Below are positions 20,886 to 32,808 of a DNA stretch of 64,000 nucleotides, one piece after another. How positions within the stretch are numbered: position 1 is the stretch's first letter; every line of letters begins with the position of its first letter. The DNA lies in the NCBI GenBank assembly GCA_024699855.1, contig JAMPIQ010000002.1:7254001-7318000 (forward strand), read 5' to 3'. The notes below the pieces were generated by a model. That model did no database searches and was not told the DNA's origin. It saw only the letters and a list, made by a program, of their open reading frames with translations. This stretch comes from Aphelenchoides besseyi. Lineage: Eukaryota; Nematoda; Chromadorea; Rhabditida; Aphelenchoididae. The translations under genes were made by a program, and so were the position numbers.

Positions 20886-22969
20886 ATGAGTACAAATAAC
20901 ATCCAGGAGATTCTTGTAAGTGAAGTTCTTGCGACAATATTGAATCATGGAATCTTAGGTAAAGCTATTTAGTTTACGAGTTTCCGAACTCCAGTCGATC
21001 TTGGCGCAGTTCGGTTATGCCGTAGGTTGCGTATTCAATTCGATCAGTAGTTTTGTTTATTTTAGTATCGAAATCAGGCGAAGGGAGTGCTCCAGGCCAA
21101 GATCCGAGACGAGCTTTTGAAGAATCCGCAACTTAGCAGCCAAGTTTGCGCGTTGATCCTCAACTTTTACTCGATTCGCTACAGCGGACAAAGTGATTCG
21201 AAGATGAATTCCAACTCGATTCGCCGTCCGACAAATGTGAATTCGAACTATTCAGCACAAAACACCAATCATTTTCAATCAATGATGAGCGCAAACAGAA
21301 ACACCGTTGCACCGCTCCATCAACCTAGTTTTTCAAATCATCAACCAATTGGTAAGCATCACATTTAAGTCTCCGAACTTCACAAATTTTTCAGATGCAA
21401 GTCGAGTTAAACTCGTGGATCTGCCGTTTTACGACCGAGAAGCTACTCTATTGACCGCTGTTGCGCTCACAAACAGCAGTCAAAGTGGTGTTCAAACGAA
21501 GTCATTTCGTTTCTCAATTCCGCAAATGTATTTATCAAATTTCTCGCAGAATGAAACCGATCCATTGCCACGTTACGAAATTCAGCTGAGAATGGGATTA
21601 TTGGATCCCTCAAAAGAACAACAGGTACTCTAGCATTTTGTTTTTTTAAATATTCGAATTAATCGTACAACACTCATCTGCTAGTTTATAAGCTTCTTGT
21701 AGACGATTTCATGTTGCTTTTCTTTTTTAAATTTGCAGAACGAAGAATGAATTCAAGCATTTTTCAGGATGATTACCCGAAGAGCGTAAGAGCAAATATC
21801 AATGGCGCAATGATCACTTTTCCGGTTGGTTTGATCCACTAGTAAAGCAGTTGGAAGTTTGATTTTGAATATTTAGCCACTGCTCAACGTTCAACCTCGA
21901 CCTGGACAACCGCAAACCGAACAAAAAAGGCAATCACGTCCTGTCAACATCTCGCTCGCATGTTTGCCGATTCGAAATCAGTATCAACTGAACATTGACT
22001 GGCAATATGAAAGAACAAACTACTTCGTTGTGGTCTACGTAGTGAAACATTTGACGCCGCAAATTCTACATGATCGTATCAAGGATAGTGATCGTATTTA
22101 TTTTGAAGAAACTCGCGAAATGGTTCGTAAAAGTCTGCAGAAAGGCGGCGAAGACGACATTGCAATGGACAGTTTGAAAGTTTCCTTGCTTTGTCCGGTA
22201 AATGTTGTGAACATAAGTTGTTTAAAAACTTCTGTTCTATAGTTATCTCGTTCTGTTATGAACACGCCAAGTCGCTCAAGAAATTGTTCGCATTTGCAAT
22301 GCTTTGATTTACTCAACTATTTGATGATGAGCGAGAAACGACCGACGTGGAAATGTCCAGTTTGTGGTAAAGCGTGTCCGTACAACTCATTGGTGGTTGA
22401 TCGGTAAGTTCAGAAGAAAAAGATGTGGAGATGAATACAATTTGTTCAGCTACTTCTCCGATATCATTACAAAAGTTAATGGCAAAGCAAAAGATATTGA
22501 ACTGTTGCCCGACGCTGATTTCAAAATAGTTGGCGAAAAGAAGTCGCAAGATCTTAGCGTTCAAGAATCGAAGGTTATGGCTCAACTAAAAAAGGAAGTA
22601 ATCGAAAAGTTTTCACCAACTCAGAGCAATGCATCAACGCCGCTTGAATCAAAAGATCAAATTCCAAGTGCAAGCGCAACGACTTCTGCTCCGTCCAGCG
22701 CATCAAACAATCGTGCGCTTCAAGAAGTCATTACGTTGGGAGATTCGTCTTCATCCGAATCAGAAAGTGATGGCGAAAGTAGTTCAAGTAGCAATGCAGT
22801 CAGTAGTTCTGCTCCGGCTTCAAATATGACGAATGGCAGTCGCAAAAGAACACACGCTCAATCGATTGCTGGAAGTGCTCCCGAAGTTATTACGCTGGAT
22901 TCAGATTCTGAAGACGATGTACCCGTTAGAAAATCTCCAGCCACAACAGCTGCCGATCCTGCAAAGTAA
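20886..22969 (+). CDS. PIAS: E3 SUMO-protein ligase, PIAS family
   Basis: Nuclear SUMO ligase that brings UBC9-SUMO to chromatin-bound targets. Exons 20886-20915, 20959-21021, 21066-21351, 21395-21624, 21768-21824, 21877-22197, 22243-22403, 22450-22969; 555 residues. SAP domain at residues about 1-50 (IQEILVKLFSLRVSELQSIL). PINIT-type region about 115-300, with VNISLACLPIRNQYQLNIDW. SP-RING about 305-365: VSLLCPLSRSVMNTPSRSRN, CSHLQCFDLLNYL, WKCPVCGKACPYNSL, with the expected Cys/His zinc ligands. The acidic Ser-rich tail has SUMO-interaction motifs VITLGDSS and VITLDSDSEDD. The tiny first two exons are inferred from splice sites plus the perfect SAP match. Convergent with DHTKD1. Confidence 0.92.
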
Positions 22970-23104
22970 ATTTTTATTGGGTTTTACGGGCGGGTTCTTT
23001 TTTTGTAAGCGCAAAATTTTTGTAATAAACTTTTCATCAAATTGCTTTATACTTCAAAACTTTTTGTATTCAAAACGATTAGGGTTGTTCGTAAGCTTTC
23101 GAAG

Positions 23105-23296
23105 ATGTATTTAGTAATCCTATTGTTTTTCAGTTTGCTTACATTCCGACGAACTTCTGAAGGTGACAACACTCCAACGACAAACATCTTTGACCGAAAC
23201 TCGGTCGAAAGTTGTGCTGCAACGGCCGAAATCGCTATGGACCTTTTCAAGTTTCTTCAACGAATCGAAGTCAACGGTTTTGCGCAAAATCAGTAG
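23105..23296 (+). CDS. Possible small secreted peptide
   Basis: A 63-codon ORF beginning MYLVILLFFSLLTFRRTSEG, which would be a usable signal peptide, followed by about 43 residues with one Cys and no known motif. It lies just 3' of PIAS and overlaps no other gene. No homologue recognised. Chance occurrence in AT-rich DNA is quite possible. Confidence 0.25.
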   Translation: MYLVILLFFSLLTFRRTSEGDNTPTTNIFDRNSVESCAATAEIAMDLFKFLQRIEVNGFAQNQ

Positions 23297-23610
23297 CCAT
23301 CAAAATGAAGTAACTTTTTCGGTATTTATTTTTTCATTATTTTGCCGTAATTCATGTTTTGGAGTTCCCCGTTATACTAACGATTAATTTTCTCATTAAT
23401 TTTCACATGTCTTTTTGTTTTGCGTTGATTGGCGAAAGTTTTCTATGCTCGCAATTGTTACATACATCTTGTACGGTATCTCACTAGTTTACTCTGTAAC
23501 AACTCAAAGTTTACTGAGCAACTTTCGTAAAAAACTTTTCTCTTGCCATGTCAACAGTAAAATAAATTTTATTGAATCACGAAACTAACACCTAACTGTC
23601 AGCAATCATA

Positions 23611-26600
23611 TCAAATAAACGTTTCTTCGGCAACTTTCTTGGCTTCCGCTTCGTGATGTTGTCCGATCGATGTCGCAAACCACGAGATCTCTGGTCTACC
23701 GACATACTTCAACTGCAAATCAATTGCTTATTCAACTGCCAGTCAACACACTCACCGTAATTCCCAGCGCGTTTTCAAATCGTGGCTTCACAAAAGACCA
23801 ACATCCTGCATTTCTCGGTTCTTCTTGCGACCAAATGAACTCTAAAATTGAACGACATTAAGTGCGAATGCTGTTTCTTCGTACTCTTGGCATTTTTGTA
23901 AACTTCCAATGAATTTCGTAGCTCTTCAACTGGAAATGGACACAAACGTTCCAACCGCACGATTGCCACGTTATTCAAATCTCGCTTTTCACGTTCAGAC
24001 ATCAAATGCAGAGCGTGTTTTCCGCTCACAAATACGATCTAAACTCAAAGTTTACGGATTCTCTAGACTGCTTACCGTCTCGATCTTATCGTTATCTTTG
24101 ACTTTTGCATCCGAAAGCACAGGATGAAAGTAGGTACCCGTAGAAAAATCGCTCAGTGATGAAGCGGCCATCGGATGACGAAGAATCAGCTTTGGAGCGA
24201 TTAAGATTAACGGTTTTCGAAACGGTGTCAACATCTGAAATGAAAATAGGTACTTTGTTTGTATTCAAATATTTTAAAAAGTACCTGCCGTCGAAGCAAG
24301 TGAAAATATTGAGCAGAAGTCGTCGGATTCACAACGTGCATGTTTACATTGTCTCCATCCACTGGTTTCTGGTCTTCGCGACTGTCCGTCAATTGTAAGA
24401 AACGTTCCACATGCGCCGATGAATGATCGGGTCCGGCGCCGTCAAATCCATGAGGTAGAAGAAGAACCAAGCCTGATTGTGTTAACCACTTGCTCTCACC
24501 TGTTGCAATTAACTGATCAATAGGCACTTGAGCACTGTTGTAGAAATCTCCAAACTGCGCTTCCCACATCACAAGACGCTTCGGATTCTCGATCGAAAGT
24601 CCATATTCGAAGGCCAGTATCGCTCTGTCAATAGATATATCGAACGAGGAGAATACCTTACTCTTCACTAAGCGGTGAATTAGCTAATTCCAAAAAACCG
24701 CGTTGTTCGGGATTGATGTGGTTAAGTGGAACGTAAACTTCATCCGTTTTCTGATCGACTAAAATTCCGTGTCGAAAACTGAACGTTGAGCGACCAACAT
24801 CCTGACCGCAAATTCGACAATCATAACCCTAAACGTATCGTTGTAGCAGCTATTCCGGACAACACCCACTTGAACTAACAGCGATCCAATAGCCATCGCT
24901 TCGGCTGTGCCCCAATTAATGTTCTCTCCTGCTTCCAACTGTTTCAGTCGCGCATTCACATGCATTTTTTCGAGATGTGGATGTAACGTCTGAAGACAAG
25001 ATAACTGAGCATATTTCACTTCACTTACAAATCCATCCTTAACGCGAACAGAAGCCGCACCAATGAATTTAAGTGCATCAATCGAAAATCCCGTATCGTA
25101 CTTTGTGACTGCTTTTGGTGCTTGAACGAATCCACTCCAATAGCCCTTCAAATGATCAGCGCTAAAATCAATACAATGTACTGTTGATATATTTAACGTA
25201 CGTCGGTGTAGTTTTGCCTTCATCAACACTCTTTAACGCATTTGATAAACGATCGACAAACTTCTGTTTGCATTCATTCGAAAACTCTGCATTCAGAATT
25301 CCGGACAACTCCAACTCTTTTGCGTAAATATCAGCAATTGAAGGTTGGGCGTCAACAATCTCATACATTAAGGGATTTGTGAATCGTGGATTGTCAAGCT
25401 AAGTTTTAAAAAATTTACGTGTCTAATGGTCTCAATCGACAATTAATAACCTCGTTGTGCCCGTGTCGACGAAATGAAATAAGATTAACAAAAATGTCTT
25501 TGCGATATTCTTGACCTAAAAACATGTTCTTTAGCTGCTTGTAAGCAATTAAATTTTAACTAAAAACAACAACTTACGATAACGGATTGCCAAATCAGCT
25601 GCGCGAACAACGTCCCATAAACCAACTTGCTTATCTATTCTGTATTTTTGAACTCACCTCTGGTGAATTGGCGTTTACGTGAATAACCGGACAGTCAATG
25701 GCTTTGGCAAAATCGGTACAATTCAATGAACTACGTCCAATTGCTGGTTCAGCCGTAAAAGCAATCTGATTGTTTACAATCAAATGAACCGATCCGCCAA
25801 TTCGAAAATGCGGAACATTCATTGCATTCAATTGTTCCCATACACTTCCCTTCAAAATAGTAATTGAAAAGAAAACGCGATAAACTTTAACTCGCTTGTC
25901 CAGTGAATGCTCCATCTCCGTGATAATGCATTGCAAGCACCGAATCTCCAACTCGACCACCCGCATAATCACCGACGTTTAAAGTTCGCGAACGTCCCCG
26001 TGCTTTTCCGTTTGCTACAGGGCCGGACACCTCCAAGTGTGAAGGGTTAGGTACCTTAAAGTATGTCGGCGATTAATCAACAAGCTCAACAACACACCGT
26101 GCTCAAATGAACAGTTCCGTTTTTGCTTTTGTAATCATAATGACAATCTAAACGTATATTGAATAAAAAAGTAAAAGAGAAACGGCTTATACTTAAATGA
26201 GACAAAACATCGCCACTTCCTTGAACATCGTCGGGGAACTCGGACATGCCACGAATCTTAATCAGCAATATTCGACACATTAAAGAACTCGGTTGTCACC
26301 TTTCGAAAAATCATCTCGGGATCTAAGCCAAAAAGAATAACATGCAATCCAGACCTTCCTCTGTGCGCTCCTCCCCAAACAATCTAAAACATACAATTGA
26401 GCTTAAAACATAATCGAGAGGAGTACGTCTTTAATTTCGTAAAGTGGTGCATTCTCGAAAATGTGCCAATGAAATGGAACTGAAGCTTCAGATCCCTCAC
26501 CGGAATATCGTTTTAATGTTGGAATCTTTGTTTCGAGAAATTTCTCAAATGTCTGAAATCGTCGTATTTATTATATTTGTTTCTAATTCACGTACAAGTG

Positions 26601-27228
26601 CGTATATTAAAAGCTCCGCGATTTTCTTCTTCTGATCAACATCGAACTCGTGTTTCTTCAGTGTCTCAAACTCGTGTGCCAACCAATTTTGCTCATCAAT
26701 CGACTAAACATCGTATGTTAAATGAGCGTTCAAGTGTTGAAAACTCACATGCAAATGCGAAAACTCAATTCCAATTCTTCCACAATACAAATTCTCGAGA
26801 TGATCGATGAGCTCCGCAGCACTTCCATTGAATCCCTGATAAAAGATGGGTTCTTCAGTGGTAAGTGTTTTCAACAACGAACGTAGCACATTTTTGTTTC
26901 TAAAAATAATTGATCTCAACCAAACGTCGATTAGATTACCCGGATTTATCAAAGCCTAGCGGATTTAAATCGGCTGCCCGATAACCGAATCGCCGAAACC
27001 CTTCGATTACATCGTTTAAAGAGCGATCGGTGTCCGGAAATTCTGAAATCAATCACAAAAAACAAGGAAAACCTTTAACTCACTTAATTCGGGAGTCTTT
27101 AGCGGGGAGACGTTTGAAAAGCCGAAGATGTTTTCCTTATAATGATAACAACGGGATTGTGTTTTGTTTCCGACTTGCGACTTCTGGCACCGATTTAAAT
27201 GTAGAAAAAGCAGGCGAGATGAACGCAT
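23611..27228 (-). CDS. DHTKD1: 2-oxoadipate dehydrogenase E1 (DHTKD1-type)
   Basis: Thiamine-diphosphate E1 that decarboxylates 2-oxoadipate in mitochondrial Lys/Trp/hydroxylysine breakdown. 21 exons splice to 918 residues (human 919): 27228-27084, 27042-26940, 26899-26749, 26703-26596, 26552-26427, 26383-26300, 26256-26193, 26147-26098, 26054-25896, 25849-25658, 25629-25578, 25515-25451, 25398-25202, 25161-25029, 24989-24870, 24828-24662, 24624-24285, 24234-24076, 24038-23885, 23841-23756, 23712-23611. Presequence [55 protein letters not shown]; ThDP motif from [11 protein letters not shown] to [35 protein letters not shown]. The match favours DHTKD1 over OGDH (shorter N-terminus, [16 protein letters not shown]). 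Intron 25895-25850 starts with GC; only that keeps frame. Confidence 0.93.
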
Positions 27229-28134
27229 CAGTTGACCACAGAAGAACTTGAAGACGAGAACTGGAAAGCGTTTCCGATCAACGAAGAGTTTTATGCAGAT
27301 TTGTGATTGATTTTGACTCCAACAAAACGAACTACAACTACAGTGCTAATAACCGAAAAGCACTGGATTCGTGAACAAGCGTGACTGAGCGCGTGTTTCG
27401 CACTTTTTTTGGGGTGAAAGACGAACGAACACTCAAAGGTATCGTTTGTTGGTGATCGTTGATTCAGATAAGAACCCGTGTATTTGTTTCCGACTTAATA
27501 ACTGACCAAAAGATTTGAGAATGAAGTTTACTTCTCTCAATCATATGCACAGTCGCCGTAAAATTAATAGAAACATTTAAGAGAAAGAAATGGATAGAGT
27601 TAACGTGGTGCTGTTTGTACGCTGGAATACGGAACAGTAGAATACATCGGAACGGAGGTTCGATATCTGAAAACTCGCTGGTTATTAATTTAAATCAAAT
27701 TTTGTTGAAAGAAAAAACATTTGTTTCCGATAGCGATGCCCGACTCGACAATTTAGAAACGATCGATCTCGACTGCCAAACCACGACTCGACCCTGCTCG
27801 TTTCACTCGTACATTCGACAATCACGCACGATAATCCCATTGATGTCACTTTGAGGGCATTTACACGTACACGATGCACGAAGAACGATAGCTTTTAAGA
27901 GGCAAGAGATCGATTTGACTTCTCGACGCGTTTCTCGATTTCGGTACGATCGATTCGAATCAACAACAAAACATTGATTGTTTTTGATCAAAGCGCACAG
28001 TTTTGGTAAAAATAAACGCGCTCAGACAAAACTGCAAACTCTGATTCATAACAAAATTTTGAAGTTGCTTTTCAGAAGCAATACTCAAGGAATTGTTGCT
28101 GAGTGGACGAATAAAAACCTCATATTCTAAAGAG
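27229..28134. other. Intergenic, no gene supported
   Basis: About 900 bp between the DHTKD1 start and the end of the Lark-like gene (both -). A TTTCCAG about 37 nt before the DHTKD1 ATG could be a leader acceptor. The longest ORF (27615-27854, +) has no recognisable features. Confidence 0.5.
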
Positions 28135-29407
28135 CTATTTCCCCACGATTATAACCCAAAAATTAAACTCTAATTGTACACACGTTGCATTTGTCGCGTA
28201 CGGAGCAGATGGCTGTTGAATGGACACCGGTTGACCGTTCTGTTGAACTACAATTTGTTGTCCAGCTGGTGGTTGTATTGCATAGCTGACTGGTTGAGGA
28301 CGAGCCATGGTATTGTATGGAGCAGCGGGTGCCATTGATGCTGGAGCTTGTGGAATTGAGACGTGCTGTACGATTTGAGCTGGTTGTCCCGAAACTGCCG
28401 CTTGTTGTTGTTGTGGCATTGAAGTAACAACAGTAGCATAAGTCGGTGTTGCTGTAGCATAAACGGAAGCTGGAGCAATGACTTGTTGTGGTGCTGATGC
28501 ATAGACTTGAGTTTGTTGTTGACTGCCGTAAGCGGCTGGTGGTGCGTATTGAACGGGCGGTCCTTGTTGTGTTTGAACGGGTGGTTGCTGCATTAAAGTA
28601 ACGGGTTTTGCAGCCGTTTGTATCATTTGAGATGTTCGTGTCATATCAATTCGGCCAACGTGGACCGGTTGTGCAGCAACTTGTGGTTGAAGAGCGAGTT
28701 CCTTGGACAGACGTTCACGATAATAGAAGTAACGATTTCTCGTTTCGATATATTGATCATAGAGTGTTCGTAATTCACTGGAATTTTACTTTGTAGTTGT
28801 AATTTTTCAAACTTAAACTAACGGATTTGTCGGACAAGGAAGCTCGGGATCTGCATCAGCACCGCCACCAACTTTACATGCCCAACCAGTATTATTTGTC
28901 GGCATTATAGCATTGGGTTGATTTCCAGCCAAGTTGATGGTCGGTAGGATTGCCGGTTTCTTACCATCCGGTCCTTCGTCCATATCCAAACTAAACCAAA
29001 AAATGAATGGTATTTTGTGATCAGACGCGCCGTTACCCTCGTTTTTTTCGTCGACTTTGTTCTTGCGGACAATTTGGAGTTTTGTGATCGTGAGCACCAC
29101 ACGTGAAACATTTGTCACTCATTCCCGGTTCTTTTCGCAATCGAGAGGTAGATCGTTCGATGTGGATCTCTCTACCTTCGAGCACGTATTTGTCCAGTTT
29201 GTCAATCGCCGTCTGAGCATCATCGTCCGTAACAACATGCTAAATTAAAGTTAAAAAAACATAAACATTAAACAAAATTTAACTCACGACAAACGCAAAG
29301 TTTTTCAAAACGTCGCATTCCTGAACTTGCACGTGTTGCAGGAACAAATTTCGAAGGCGGTGAGAATCCACACCTTCGGCCAAATTTCCAACGAATAGTT
29401 TGACCAT
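28135..29407 (-). CDS. RBM4/Lark-like RNA-binding protein
   Basis: Four exons (29407-29288, 29239-29037, 28990-28823, 28777-28135); 377 residues. One RRM at residues 1-78: RNP2 LFVGNLAEGV, RNP1-like NFAFVHVVTD, ending STSRLRKEPGM, the same wording as Lark/RBM4. Then a CCHC zinc knuckle CFTCGAHDHKTPNCP. A middle part with RTLYDQYIETRNRYFYYRER resembles a short helix, and about 170 residues of Gln/Pro/Ala-rich tail follow. Lark/RBM4 usually have two RRMs; here only one is seen. The likely role is mRNA splicing or translation control, by family. The ATG lies 16 nt after TCTTTTTTCAG, with an AATAAA at 29526-29531, and DPY-30 ends 217 nt upstream, so this is probably a downstream operon gene. Confidence 0.82.
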
Positions 29408-29423
29408 TTTTAGCAGACGTCAA

Positions 29424-29425
29424 CT
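29424..29425 (-). promoter_or_regulatory. Putative trans-splice acceptor before Lark-like ATG
   Basis: Strong acceptor TCTTTTTTCAG with a long pyrimidine run, 16 nt before the ATG. The preceding AATAAA (29526-29531, minus) is the likely poly(A) signal of DPY-30. Confidence 0.55.
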
Positions 29426-29624
29426 GAAAAAAGACAATAAAAAATACAACAGTTATAACAACAAAAGTAGTGAATGTTGGTTCGAAAACCATTTGAGTCA
29501 ATCGAAGTAATACTAGGTGTTTACGTTTATTGTGCTCTCCGATTACAACATGTGGGAACAACGAGTGAAAAGAACAGAAAAAAGTTGAGTATAGAAGAAA
29601 AGCGTAGATACCAAAATAGAGTGA

Positions 29625-30056
29625 TTAGCTTCCTGAGAATCGTCCCTTTTCGCGAAGTAAGTAGTTGGCCAAAAACTCGATTGGATCTGATGGTCGTTCT
29701 TTTGCAACCGCTCCCAACGCCAAAAGCAAAATCGGCACAACCGTTTGATCCAAATATTGACGAGTTGGAATGAATTGCTGTTGAGTTGTTTCATCCTAAA
29801 ATGCTCTAAAGTTGAAATAAAATTTGCTAATACGTACGTCTTTCTTTTGGGCCGGAGCATTCGGTTCAGCAAACACAGGAGCCGTCGTGTTTTCCGTAGA
29901 AGTCAATGCAGGAGTTTCGGCGGGTGGCTGAGCTTCACCTTCTGCTTTCGAATCGGCGGTTTCTGTTGTGCCGCCCTCCGTGTTTTGTTGAGTTTTGGTT
30001 CCGGTGTTAGTTTCCTCTTGCGGTGTAACTTCCATTTCGTTCGACGTGTCGGCCAT
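29625..30056 (-). CDS. dpy-30: DPY-30 subunit of COMPASS/SET1 methyltransferase complexes
   Basis: Exons 30056-29838 and 29795-29625; 129 residues. The N-terminal 75 residues are acidic, Thr/Glu-rich and disordered, as in other DPY-30 proteins. The second exon is the Dpy-30 dimerisation/docking motif: [20 protein letters not shown] then [16 protein letters not shown], nearly the family consensus. It binds the ASH2 subunit and supports H3K4 methylation. TTTTAG lies about 19 nt before the ATG, a probable leader acceptor. First of a two-gene minus-strand pair with the Lark-like gene. Confidence 0.95.
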
Positions 30057-31413
30057 TTTTAAATTTGCGATCTAAAACGAAAGTTTTTAACAACCAGACT
30101 ATTTTTACAAAGTACAATCATCAATTGTCGACTAAAGTATTTTGAGAAGAAAAAGGTCGAAAAGTTGAAATTAAGCGGCCACGTACAATGAAATTTAAGC
30201 TCTGCACTATCGGATTTACAACTTAACAAAAAGTTTACATTCTATACACCTTCAAAGTAAACAACGAAGGTTATAGACCAAGAATATTTTGTTTAAAAAT
30301 GTAAATCGCTAATGATCTCAATGATCGATTGCAACCCTTTAAACCCAACATAACACGCCGCGTTTTGAACAACCGAAATAGCGTCCCTCCACCTATGATG
30401 TTCGCTGACGACTGCGAAATAGCGCGAGCCGAGGGTTAGCGTCCAAAATGTTCTGAACAGAATGTTAGAAAGATTTCTTGGCATAATGCGCACAGAACGT
30501 AGACTGTTAACTCTGTGAATCTCTCATCTTACCGTATTATAGACTGTCGACAACTTCTGAGTATTTTAAAAGATAGTTGGTAGTTGTATAAATGCTGTAG
30601 TTACTAGTTAGTTCAAAATGACAATAAAGCCATCATTGAATTTAATATTGTTTTTATACTGTATTTGTGTTTATAGTCACTTAAGATTTAACTAAAAATT
30701 GAAAACGAATGGAAGGTTTGTCAGTTTTTTTGGTCGTTTGTTATTTCCAATCGTACATTAAGGACCTACTATACAAATTTCTCATTTAGCACTTAATTAT
30801 CGTTTACGTGTTTCTTGTGTAGCTTTTCGCAGTACTGATTTGATTGATTTGAGAGTATGTTAAACACCAATTTTCACAATCGATGAGCGTTTGAAGGAAT
30901 TTTGGGTACAAATAAAAAGCGATTGCTTAGCGGCAACTGATGACAAACAAAAATTTATCATTACCCATTAATTGCACTCGCTATGATTTCTGTCGCCGAA
31001 TTTTCGCTGTTTTCTACAGTTGTCTACTGATTAAAACTCGATCCAAAAACTTCTTTGGTCTCAATTCACAGATTTTAAAAAATTCAACATTGTTGTCATG
31101 GGTTAATTTCATCAAAAGCGTAGATTTTATCTCGTTTTGCCGTTTCATAAAACGTGGCTTGGTTTGAGTATTTGCATGTTTTTAATGGGGTTTGTTGTTA
31201 GACTTACAAAAAGTTAGTTGATGCAAAAGACTGACAGATTGATAAACTTATAGTACTCGTTTTTGTAAGTTTGCTTCATTTTCGCTGTCAATTTCACTTT
31301 TGCGCGTTTGATGGGTGTTTTTTTGCTTTCGATGGCTTTGTCGTGGTTTCTTATCAGCGTGCGTCTGTTTACGTACGAAGTTGATTGTCCTACTTCAGTT
31401 TGTGTTTTACATT
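30057..31413. other. Divergent intergenic region, no gene seen
   Basis: 1.36 kb between DPY-30 (-) and adenosine kinase (+). Short ORFs only (for example 30293-30493 minus) with no family features. It probably holds both promoters. Confidence 0.5.
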
Positions 31414-32667
31414 ATGGCGTCTGGCGATCCCATTCCCGAAGGTGTGATCATTGGAATGTGTAATCCGTTATTGGACATTGAAGCGGATGTTGGATTGGAG
31501 ATTTTGGAGAAGTACGGAATGAAGCAGAACGATGCGATTCTTGCGGAGGAAAAACATCTCCCTCTGTAAGTAATTGCTCTTCTGCCTTTAAAAAATAGAC
31601 GTTTAGATTCAAAGAAATTATTCAAAATTACCACGTGAATTACACGCCCGGAGGTGCAAATCAAAACGTTTTGCGTGTTTTCCAAGTAAGTGACTTCTGT
31701 TACCTTTCGAATTGCTTTGTTTTAGTGGATCATTGGACAACCGAATCGAAGCATTTTCTTTGGCGGTGTGGGAAACGATGAATATGGAAAGATTTTAAGA
31801 GACAAGGCCACGGAGGCGGGTGTTAACGTTCAATATCAAGTGAACGAAACAGTCAAAACGGGCACTTGTGCAGCGTTAATCTATAAACATCATCGGTAAG
31901 AAGCTCAGCATTAAGTTATAAAATATATTTATTTTGAGGTCTCTTTGTGCCGATCTTGCCGCAGCCAACACGTTTACGATCGATCATTTGCTGAAGCCGG
32001 AAAATCAAAATTTGATCAAAAATGCCAAATTCTACTCTGTCTCGGTATACACATTCATGGCTTTAAAAATCGCTGAATTCTTACTTAGGGTTTCTTTATT
32101 ACTGTTTGTCCGGATGGAATCTTACATGTTGCGGAGCACGCTGCAGCGGAAAACAAACTGTTTTCGTTGAATCTTTCGGCACCATTTGTTTCGCTGGCTT
32201 TCACTGATCGCTTGGACAAAATTTTACCGTACGTTGATTTACTTTTTGCTAACGAGCAAGAAGTGGCGGCATATGCGCAAGCACACAACTGGGACACGAA
32301 GGATGTTGAGGATATTGGAAAACGTTTGGCAGCTTTGGATAAGGTAAGACGACGGAAGTTGGTAGTTATATTTTGGAGATTACAGGTTAACAAACAACGT
32401 TCACGGATTGTAATTGTAACACAAGGACCCGATCCGGTGATTGTAATCAAGGATGGAAAAGCCGATCAATATCCAGTGCCTTCCATTGATCCGTCAAAGA
32501 TTCTCGATACGACCGGCGCTGGTGATGCCTTCTGTGGTGGTTTCTTTGCTCAGCTAATTCGGGACAAGCCAATTGCTGACTGTATCAAATGTGGGAATTG
32601 GGCAGCTTCTGTTATCATCGGAAATCCCGGCTGTACGTTCCCGTCCGACTTAAAGTACGTGGAATAA
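31414..32667 (+). CDS. ADK: Adenosine kinase
   Basis: Phosphorylates adenosine to AMP with ATP (purine salvage). Exons 31414-31565, 31607-31685, 31726-31895, 31939-32044, 32089-32343, 32386-32667; 347 residues, normal for the family. PfkB/ribokinase fold: GMCNPLLDIEADVG near the N-terminus, PGGANQNVLRVFQW, FFGGVGNDEYGKILRD, LNLSAPFVS, and the catalytic anion-hole motif DTTGAGDAFCGGFFAQL with the base Asp. The C-terminus is ASVIIGNPGCTFP. All catalytic elements are intact. Convergent with mitochondrial ribosomal protein S2. Confidence 0.95.
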
Positions 32668-32808
32668 GCGAACAATAATGTTTCACTTCAATTTGTTTTC
32701 TTGATTGTTGATTCAAAGTATTAATTTTAACGGATATATTATGATAAAAACTTTCTGTTAATTGGAAACAAGTTTTTAATAATAACCTAAACAACAAATG
32801 AAAAAGAA

